Of a DNA stretch of 64,000 bases, positions 1 through 6,727 are shown in pieces. The translations under genes and the position numbers were made by a program. Location of the stretch: assembly GCA_964419335.1 (NCBI GenBank), contig CAYQOX010000002.1, positions 1-64,000 of the forward strand. The letters are read 5' to 3'. This stretch comes from CAYQOX01 sp964419335 (lineage in GTDB: Bacteria; Hinthialibacterota; Hinthialibacteria; Hinthialibacterales; Hinthialibacteraceae). The notes under the pieces were generated by a model. That model worked only from the letters and a program-made list of their open reading frames with translations, was not told where the DNA came from and searched no databases. Position 1 is the stretch's first letter, and every line of letters starts with the position of its first letter.

Positions 1-54
1 GGTTCTGTGAGAGGGCTGAGGGAGAACTCGCTATTCCCCCTCACCCTACTCGAT
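1..54 (+). ncRNA. Group II intron 3' end (domain VI)
   Basis: Bases 9-51 fold as a group II intron domain VI. GAG 9-11 pairs with CUC 49-51, A12 with U47, GGG 13-15 with CCC 44-46, and UGAGGG 17-22 with CCCUCA 38-43, with C16 bulged. This leaves A48 as a single bulged adenosine, seven bases from a 3' end of the form AY at 53-54, exactly where the branch point belongs. The GGTTC at 1-5 matches the last strand of domain V. The rest of the intron and any reverse transcriptase lie outside the window. Recognition is from the family pattern; no covariance search was run. Confidence 0.75.
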
Positions 55-81
55 TTATACCGAACGATAGAGTTGAGTTTT

Positions 82-1068
82 TTAGCTCAACCAGCGTGCT
101 AACGAAAAATATATGAACAGAGTCACAATATCTGTAAAAGCAAGAGAAAGTGGTCCAGAAGCTACATGGGGTTCACGATTGAAATAACGAATCATATAGG
201 GTATGAACACACCAATAATCGCGGCACAAAATACTCCGCCTGCTATTCCACCCAACAAACACAACACAATCTTTATTTCTCCTAACCACAAGAAACCCAC
301 CAAGGCAACCGTAGAAGCGCTCGCAATCCCTAAAAATAATCCAGTTAGAAATTCTGAACGAAGTTTTACATAAATATCTCTCACCGTTGGCTTTTTACCA
401 TGCAAAGTTTGAATAGATAAACTAACTGATTGTATACTTACACTTTCTGCTAATGCCAATACAACAGGTATAAATAATGCAAGTGCCACAGCATTTTGAA
501 GTTCTGTTTTATAAACGCCTGAGAGGAAAGCCGCTAAAATCCCTCCACATATATTTGCCACTAACCATGGAAAACGTTTATAAAAAGCCCTAAAAGAAGA
601 GGCTTGCTGAGCATCGATAAGATGGACACCTATTAATTGAAATAATTCTTCATCTGCTGACTTCTGGTCAAGATCGCGTAATTCATCTGTATACAATTCA
701 ACATCAATGATACCAACGAGTCGGTTTTTATCATCGATTACCGGCAAGGCAAGAAAACGATGATTCACAAAAAACGTGCAAGCTTCATAGACTGTGGTTT
801 TATCTGAAAGCGCGATAACATCTTTCATCATAATGTCGCGCAACAATCTTTCAGGAGAATTCAATAACAGACGTCGTGTTGGTATTACCCCTTTCAGACA
901 ATTCTCATCATCCACGACATAAAAATAAACAATTCTACCCTTGGGTGGCTTTTTTCGAATAGCGTCTAGTGCTTCTCCAACCGTTTGATTTATGTTAATC
1001 TGAGCGAAGTTAGTTCTCATATGCTGCGTGATAGGATCATTCAGATTTTGTTCTGCCTTACTTAACAT
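82..1068 (-). CDS. MgtE-type magnesium transporter, short form
   Basis: This is an inner-membrane divalent cation channel or transporter of the MgtE family. A pair of CBS domains occupies about residues 14-128, followed by about five membrane helices at roughly 168-325. The last helix carries SGPLSLAFTDIVTL with Asp313, at the place of the Mg2+-binding Asp of the MgtE pore. At 328 residues it is shorter than the usual 440-460, because the N-terminal superhelical MgtE_N domain that gates the pore is absent. The ATG start has GGAG about 10 bases upstream. It is transcribed divergently from a Kef-type antiporter, suggesting a shared ion-homeostasis control region. The stop codon lies in a small inverted repeat (ggttgag/ctcaac). 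Mg2+ specificity is inferred from family only. Confidence 0.85.
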   Translation of the reverse strand: MLSKAEQNLNDPITQHMRTNFAQININQTVGEALDAIRKKPPKGRIVYFYVVDDENCLKGVIPTRRLLLNSPERLLRDIMMKDVIALSDKTTVYEACTFFVNHRFLALPVIDDKNRLVGIIDVELYTDELRDLDQKSADEELFQLIGVHLIDAQQASSFRAFYKRFPWLVANICGGILAAFLSGVYKTELQNAVALALFIPVVLALAESVSIQSVSLSIQTLHGKKPTVRDIYVKLRSEFLTGLFLGIASASTVALVGFLWLGEIKIVLCLLGGIAGGVFCAAIIGVFIPYMIRYFNREPHVASGPLSLAFTDIVTLFIYFSLARWLS

Positions 1069-1133
1069 GTTAATTACACTCCATTATTATTCCTATATAA
1101 CGTAACAAAAAACTATATTGTATCTTAATAATA

Positions 1134-2867
1134 TTGGAAGCAGGAACGAAGGATTTTGGGCTATTGGAACTGCACTTTTTACGTGACTTGATCATCATCT
1201 TCGGCGTGGCGGTATTGGTTGTCGCCTTTTTGCATCGTTTTGGGATTCCCACCATTGCCGGATTTATCCTCGCGGGAACCCTGGCAGGTCCGCAGGGCTT
1301 GCAATTGGTAAGCGATATCCATCAGGTAGAAGTTCTAGCCGAAATCGGAGTTGTATTACTCCTGTTCAGCATCGGTTCAGAATTTTCGCTAGTGCGCTTA
1401 AAACGGCTGTGGCAACCCATTCTTATCGGGGGGACAATCCAAGTCACCTCCACGATTTTAGTGACCCTTGGTTTCGCTCTCTATTTTGGTTTGCCTCTTC
1501 AAAGTGGCATTTTTGCGGGCTTTTTGATTGCGGTTTCCAGCACGGCGATTGTTTTACGCGGTTTGGAAGCCCGAGGAGAACTCGACGCCCCGCATGGCCA
1601 GTTGGCGTTAGGGATCTTGCTTTTCCAAGACCTATGCGTTGTCCCGATGATGTTTTCACTCCCCCTTTTGAGCGGTACTGGAGAATCGTTCTTCTATCTA
1701 GTACTGAACATGGGGCGAGCCTTGCTATTATTAATCATTGTATTAGCGGTAGCGTGGTTCATGGCCCCTAAGTTAATGGCCATTGTCGCTCGTACCCGCC
1801 AGCGGGATTTATTCGTCCTCGCTGTGTTGCTGGTGTGTATTGGTATTGCCTGGGCGGCGTCGAAGACTGGAATTTCGCTGGCGTTAGGAGCCTTCCTGGC
1901 GGGGCTTGTGGTCGCAGGGAGTGATTTTCGCCATCAAGCGCTTTCTGAATTAATCCCCTTTCGTGAAGCATTCACCAGTATGTTTTTTGTATCGGTAGGC
2001 ATGCTGCTGGATCCTGAAATTATTGTGGAAAATTGGGGCACGATCCTTTTTCTTTTAATCATGATATTGTTTGGAAAATTCTTACTCGTTTTTGGAACCG
2101 GGGTCCTAATGCGATTACCCATGCGAGTATGCATCATGTCGGCGGCGACATTAGCCCAAGTGGGTGAATTCTCCTTTGTACTCTCTTATGCTGCACGAGG
2201 AAAAGAACTCTTATCGGTAACTCTCTCAGAGGAAATCTTGGCCGCTTCTATTCTCTCGATGTTGATCACCCCATTTGCCATCTCCCTTGCGCCCAAATTA
2301 GCGGCAGGGGCGGTGAGAATCCGTTCGCTGACCCGCTTTTTGGATGTAAAAACCGCCCAAGAAGCCCAAAAAGAAACCCGGGAACTACGCGACCACGTAA
2401 TCATTGCGGGATATGGTTACGCCGGACGTGAAGTGGGAGAAAGCCTGAAACAATGCAGAATTCCCTATGTGATTACGGGGCTGAATGTGGATAGTATTCG
2501 TAATGCGGTGGGACGTGGAGAACCCGCCTACTTCGGTGATATATGCAGCCCTGAAGTGCTCCATTCTCTGCGGGCTGAAAAAGCGCGTGAGCTGGTACTG
2601 GTGATTAATGATCCCAGTGCTATCGAACGTGTCATCCGCACTGCCCGACGCTTGGCGCCTCAATTGCATATTATCGTACGAACCAGATACTTGCTCGATG
2701 CGGAACCGGCACTCAAAGCCGGCGCAAACGAAGTAGTTACCGAAGAGATCGAATCCGCCGTTGAAGTGGCCAACCGCATTTTAGATCGTCATAAGATCCC
2801 ATTCGAAAATAAAGAACCTCAACTGGAGCGAATTCGTCGCTTTGTGAGTACTTCTCCCCCCCCGTGA
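1134..2867 (+). CDS. Kef-type K+/H+ antiporter with TrkA-N domain
   Basis: This is a CPA2-family monovalent cation:proton antiporter. About 12 hydrophobic helices fill roughly residues 10-390. A cytosolic TrkA-N/RCK nucleotide-binding domain begins near residue 421, where G426-Y-G-Y-A-G431 forms the Rossmann glycine loop. The C-terminal RCK part ends near residue 557. The length (577) is typical of KefB/C and YbaL proteins, but no KefF/KefG partner is nearby. The listed start is TTG at 1134. A second TTG at 1164 has AAGGAT about 10 bases upstream and is equally plausible. Divergent from the MgtE gene with 65 bases between. K+ as substrate is a family inference. Confidence 0.85.
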   Translation: MEAGTKDFGLLELHFLRDLIIIFGVAVLVVAFLHRFGIPTIAGFILAGTLAGPQGLQLVSDIHQVEVLAEIGVVLLLFSIGSEFSLVRLKRLWQPILIGGTIQVTSTILVTLGFALYFGLPLQSGIFAGFLIAVSSTAIVLRGLEARGELDAPHGQLALGILLFQDLCVVPMMFSLPLLSGTGESFFYLVLNMGRALLLLIIVLAVAWFMAPKLMAIVARTRQRDLFVLAVLLVCIGIAWAASKTGISLALGAFLAGLVVAGSDFRHQALSELIPFREAFTSMFFVSVGMLLDPEIIVENWGTILFLLIMILFGKFLLVFGTGVLMRLPMRVCIMSAATLAQVGEFSFVLSYAARGKELLSVTLSEEILAASILSMLITPFAISLAPKLAAGAVRIRSLTRFLDVKTAQEAQKETRELRDHVIIAGYGYAGREVGESLKQCRIPYVITGLNVDSIRNAVGRGEPAYFGDICSPEVLHSLRAEKARELVLVINDPSAIERVIRTARRLAPQLHIIVRTRYLLDAEPALKAGANEVVTEEIESAVEVANRILDRHKIPFENKEPQLERIRRFVSTSPPP

Positions 2868-2915
2868 GGAAGCAAAAGACTCCTACGAAAAACCATGAGA
2901 GGTTCTCCCGAGCGG

Positions 2916-3782
2916 TTACGAGTCAGAGTCACTCGATGGCGGTAGGTATTTCGTTAAGAAGTGATCGATAGCCTGGAGATAGTTGGATTCACTGGTTATA
3001 TACCCTTCATTATGGGTACCACTGATATCGACGAACTCTTTAGGTGGGAGAGCTGCCTCATAGACAGCTCGACCTTGGGTATAAGGAATAATATCGTCGT
3101 TGGGACTGTGGATAAAAAGTTTTGGAATGTCTATCTTGGGTATTTTGGATAAGTTGTCATAGTTTATTGTCGTTATGCTGTCCACGGGAAGAAAAGGAAA
3201 GAGTTCTTTTCCCATCGAAGGCACCGATTTGAAGCCGCTCTCAAAAAAGAGAAGATCAGGATTTTCCCGCAATGCAAGTTCAACCGCTATGGCCGTGCCA
3301 AGAGAGCGGCCAAAACTAATCAGGGGCAAATCAGGAGTTTTTTGCTTTAACCAGCGATATGCGGCTTGAGCATCAAGATAGGTCCCTTCTTCAGAAAGCC
3401 GGCCTTCACTCTGTCCATAGCCACGATAATCGAAGATAAAAATATTGAGATTTAAAGAGTGAAACTGACGGATGCTCTCAGTGCGATGGCTAATGTTACC
3501 CCCATTGCCATGACAAAATAAAAGCGAAGCGCGCGGTGTGGCTGAAGGAATATACCAGCCATGAAGACGAACTCCATCTAAAGCGGTAAAATGGACATCC
3601 TCGTATTCAAGATCAAGGATATCTGGCGTAGCCATGAACTCGCTACGCGGCATCCATACATTGGCACGTTCAAACCAACGAAAAAACCATACCAGAGCGA
3701 TAAGGCCAACGAGTATATAAAACAATGATGTCAACATCTTACGCGTACTTTTCTTTTGATAATTAGCATGAAATTGGCTCAT
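2916..3782 (-). CDS. Membrane-anchored alpha/beta hydrolase
   Basis: This is a serine hydrolase of the BEM46/ABHD13-17-like alpha/beta-hydrolase group. An N-terminal membrane anchor lies at about residues 17-33, followed by the hydrolase fold. The oxyanion-hole motif HGNGGN is at 91-96 and the nucleophile elbow GRSLG at 158-162 (Ser160). Asp230 in SPNDD and His257 in GTHNEG complete a full triad. The substrate cannot be told; members are described as esterases, depalmitoylases or of unknown function. Two tRNA-Ser genes lie just upstream on the same strand. No operon partner is seen. Confidence 0.85.
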   Translation of the reverse strand: MSQFHANYQKKSTRKMLTSLFYILVGLIALVWFFRWFERANVWMPRSEFMATPDILDLEYEDVHFTALDGVRLHGWYIPSATPRASLLFCHGNGGNISHRTESIRQFHSLNLNIFIFDYRGYGQSEGRLSEEGTYLDAQAAYRWLKQKTPDLPLISFGRSLGTAIAVELALRENPDLLFFESGFKSVPSMGKELFPFLPVDSITTINYDNLSKIPKIDIPKLFIHSPNDDIIPYTQGRAVYEAALPPKEFVDISGTHNEGYITSESNYLQAIDHFLTKYLPPSSDSDS

Positions 3783-3830
3783 GGTATCGATATGAAATCA
3801 AGGAGGGAAGGTCAAGGTTGAGGAAAGAAA

Positions 3831-3917
<87 letters not shown>

Positions 3918-4018
3918 TAGCGTATATATTCTTGTACAATAGGATAACTTCATTTCCCCGATTAATCTATACGAATCGAGAGGATATCCTATTCCTTTTT
4001 TCGGAAATTTCAATTTTA

Positions 4019-4107
4019 CGGTGGGGGTGGGATTCGAACCCACGGTACGCTTTCACGCACGCCGGTTTTCAAGACCGGTGCCTTCAACCAGACTCGGCCA
4101 CCCCACC
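4019..4107 (-). tRNA. tRNA-Ser(TGA)
   Basis: Read on the minus strand, this is an 89-base class II tRNA with acceptor GGTGGGG/CCCCACC. The anticodon loop CTTGAAA gives TGA, with a serine-type long variable arm. The T arm and variable arm are nearly identical to those of the neighbouring tRNA-Ser(GCT) 101 bases away, as expected for an old duplication or for shared serine identity elements. CCA is not encoded. It decodes UCN codons. Confidence 0.95.
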
Positions 4108-4364
4108 TTTTTCAAAATACAAGTGTACCATTAAAACCACAAATAGCCAATATTTCAAGCAGGCATCGGGCTGTATCAAACTTTGAAAATAAAAAAATAT
4201 TGATTTTTTTTCCATTTCATAGGAAGATAGGAGTCGTTAAGACATAATTGTATGTTGGAGTATGGGGATTCATACCTTAGCAGGGCAAACTTTCTTAATA
4301 TAATTTACTTGAATACCCCATGGAGCCAAGACGAAGCATGGCAAACGAGCCCAGGGACAAAAAT

Positions 4365-5129
4365 ATGAAACGAGATCAAATGGTGATAACAGGTATCGCT
4401 ATTGGATTACTGCTTGGAATGATTTGCACCACAACTTTAGGAGATGTGGTGTATACCCATGACTATCAGATTGAGTGTCGTATCTTAGAACATTCCACCG
4501 ATGTGATTGTCGTAGAAACGGTGGCAGGGGAATATATTGTTATCAAAAAAGCGCAAGTGGGTACTATAGAAACCGAACCCAAGGAAGAATTTTTTTATCG
4601 CCGTGCAAAGTTTTATGAAGAAAAAGGATTTGACCACCAAGCCCTGCGCGATTATTTGGAAGTGATCCAGATTAATGAGCAACATCAACCGGCAAAACAG
4701 GGAATCGAAGAGATTCGCTACAACCGAAAAAAAGAACAATGGGATGAGGGAATCAAAAAAGCCGAACAAAAATATCAAGGGCAAGAGTATTGGGATGCTT
4801 TAGAAGAATATAAAAAAGTATTGAATCTACAACCGGATGAAAGGGTCGCGCGGCGTGTTGTTCGTAAAATGAGCCAAATTCACGCCGATTTGGCATTTCT
4901 CTACTATGATCACTGTGCGGATCAAGAAGCCATTATGCAATTGGCCAAAGCCGAAGAATTAAACCCTGAAAACGCCGAGATTTACTACATCTTAGCCCGT
5001 ATTCATGAATACAACGGAAAAACTCGTCTTGCTCGATTGGAATATGAGCGGGCCTTGGAATTGGATCCGAATCATGGCAAAGCCCGAAACAATCTCATGG
5101 ATTTAATTGAGCGCACACGTCCCAGCTAA
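4365..5129 (+). CDS. Exported beta-module plus TPR protein
   Basis: No named family was recognised. I start at ATG 4365 because AGGGA lies 7 bases before it and the hydrophobic signal or anchor segment follows at once; an upstream in-frame ATG at 4320 would add 15 hydrophilic residues. Numbering from 4365 (254 residues): signal/anchor at 6-25, then a short beta-rich module at about 26-70 (pattern GDVVYTHDY, then VIVVETVAGEYIVI, ending IETEP), then TPR-like helical repeats from about 75 to 250, including NAEIYYILARIHEYNGK. The same beta-module plus TPR arrangement forms the front of the ATPase gene at 6728. It probably acts in the periplasm or envelope as a scaffold. The first of three consecutive plus-strand exported genes. 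Confidence 0.75.
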   Translation: MKRDQMVITGIAIGLLLGMICTTTLGDVVYTHDYQIECRILEHSTDVIVVETVAGEYIVIKKAQVGTIETEPKEEFFYRRAKFYEEKGFDHQALRDYLEVIQINEQHQPAKQGIEEIRYNRKKEQWDEGIKKAEQKYQGQEYWDALEEYKKVLNLQPDERVARRVVRKMSQIHADLAFLYYDHCADQEAIMQLAKAEELNPENAEIYYILARIHEYNGKTRLARLEYERALELDPNHGKARNNLMDLIERTRPS

Positions 5130-5262
5130 TCGAATGGAATCACCATCGTTCTTTCATCGGTAATAGAGATTGAGTATACAGAATGGAAAATGAGTAACCA
5201 TGGTACAAATCCACTTCTTTTCTTTTCCACTCCACAATGATTTTAGTTCTATATAACGCCCT

Positions 5263-6501
5263 ATGTTTTATCGCACGATTCTAATCCTATCTTGTTTATT
5301 CTTACTTTTCTATGTGGATGTGAAAGCAAACAATTCTTCGATTCCTCCCCTCCTCGTGATCACGGATTTACGCGCGGTAGGAAAAGAGACCGCGGTCTCT
5401 GAAACGAAAGTGTTTAGTGAGTTCATGCGGATGGAATTGGAGCGTACAGGAAAATTTCGGGTCTTGGGTAAATCCACGATGTTATCAACCCTGAAATCGC
5501 GATCCTTCTCTTACCCTTGCTATGAATTACAATGCTTTATTGAAATGGGGAAAATTTTGAAAGCCGATCAGGTCGTAGCGGGCAATATGCGCCGGGAAGG
5601 AGATCGCCTAGAGGTCACTGTGCGCTTGATCGATGTCGAGCAGGAAGAACTCGCAGAAACGATTTACCGTGTCGGCGAAGATATTGGGGAAAAAGACCTG
5701 TTAGGAGAATGGGGACGCAAAATTCTTAGTGCTGTGTTTCATATCCACCCGGATCAAATGAAGCCACCCGAAGAAAATTCTATCGAACATGATGAAGAGG
5801 GAAATCAAGTCTCAATTGAAGAAAAAGTCAAATTTAAATACCCGGGTATGGTTTATATCCCCGGAGGTGAAACCATCCTCGGCTCCAATGAGGGAGATGT
5901 TTGTGAACGCCCACCCCATCGGGTGTATGTGGAACCTTTTTATATAGGAAAATATGAGGTCACCAACGCAGAATACAAAGCCTTTGTAGAGGCCACCGAT
6001 CACCGCTCTCCGCCCCACTGGTCTGGGAACACGATCCCGCATGGAAAAGAAAATCATCCTGTCACTTGGGTCTCTTTCGAAGATGCGGCTGCCTATTGCG
6101 AATGGAAAGGAGTACGGCTCCCTACCGAGGCGGAATGGGAACGTGCAGCCCACGGCCCTAATATGCGCGTTTATCCCTGGGGGAATTTATTCTCTGCAAA
6201 ACGAGCAAATACCTGGGAAGCAGGCCATAAAGACACCATCCCGGTCGGCAGCCTCCCGCTTGGAGATAGTCCGTATTTAGTGAAAGATATGGCAGGAAAT
6301 GCGTTTGAATGGGTGGCAGGATTTTTTCAACCGTATCCCGGATCGCAGGAGAAATTGCCAGAATACGAACAGCATCTGCGGGTGTTACGAGGGGGATCAT
6401 GGAATTTTAATGAATATTACGCGCGTACAACCCATCGATTTCCACGCTCGGGGGGGGAGCGGGGACGCACTTATGGATTCCGAATAGCCCGTTCAAAATA
6501 A
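5263..6501 (+). CDS. CsgG/TolB-N-like domain fused to FGE-fold (SUMF1) domain
   Basis: This is an exported two-domain protein. A signal peptide covers about 1-22. An alpha/beta domain at about 29-160 has the CsgG/TolB-N look: a short-lived outer-membrane-associated domain with LERTGKFRVLGK, then a Cys pair region (C86, C91) and KADQVVAGNMRREGD. Residues 195-411 form a complete formylglycine-generating-enzyme fold (MVYIPGGETILGS, YEVTNAEY, RLPTEAEWERAA, DMAGNAFEWV, LRGGSWN, YGFRIAR). The active-site cysteines of true FGE, expected just after RGGSW, are absent, so I infer a non-catalytic or binding role rather than sulfatase maturation. It sits between two beta-module/TPR genes, 133 bases after one and 226 before the other. 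Confidence 0.8.
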   Translation: MFYRTILILSCLFLLFYVDVKANNSSIPPLLVITDLRAVGKETAVSETKVFSEFMRMELERTGKFRVLGKSTMLSTLKSRSFSYPCYELQCFIEMGKILKADQVVAGNMRREGDRLEVTVRLIDVEQEELAETIYRVGEDIGEKDLLGEWGRKILSAVFHIHPDQMKPPEENSIEHDEEGNQVSIEEKVKFKYPGMVYIPGGETILGSNEGDVCERPPHRVYVEPFYIGKYEVTNAEYKAFVEATDHRSPPHWSGNTIPHGKENHPVTWVSFEDAAAYCEWKGVRLPTEAEWERAAHGPNMRVYPWGNLFSAKRANTWEAGHKDTIPVGSLPLGDSPYLVKDMAGNAFEWVAGFFQPYPGSQEKLPEYEQHLRVLRGGSWNFNEYYARTTHRFPRSGGERGRTYGFRIARSK

Positions 6502-6727
6502 GATTAAAGGAGAATGGTTTTTCGATTCTATTCCAAAACGTGGTATACTATTCGCCATACAGGGAGATATCAGAACTAAGTAAGACACTTTATCATAATA
6601 ATGATATTGTACTCTTTAAAAGGAGTATCCGATTCGACTTGCACTTTCAATCATAAATTCAACCAACATCTCGTAATATACTTGTATACGAAGCGGTTTT
6701 TCTGCATTCTCGACGAGGGGGTTCATA

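Noticed and set aside
5263..6501. Annotation as a formylglycine-generating enzyme serving the sulfatase
   Set aside because: The two active-site cysteines of that enzyme are absent, so only the fold is claimed.
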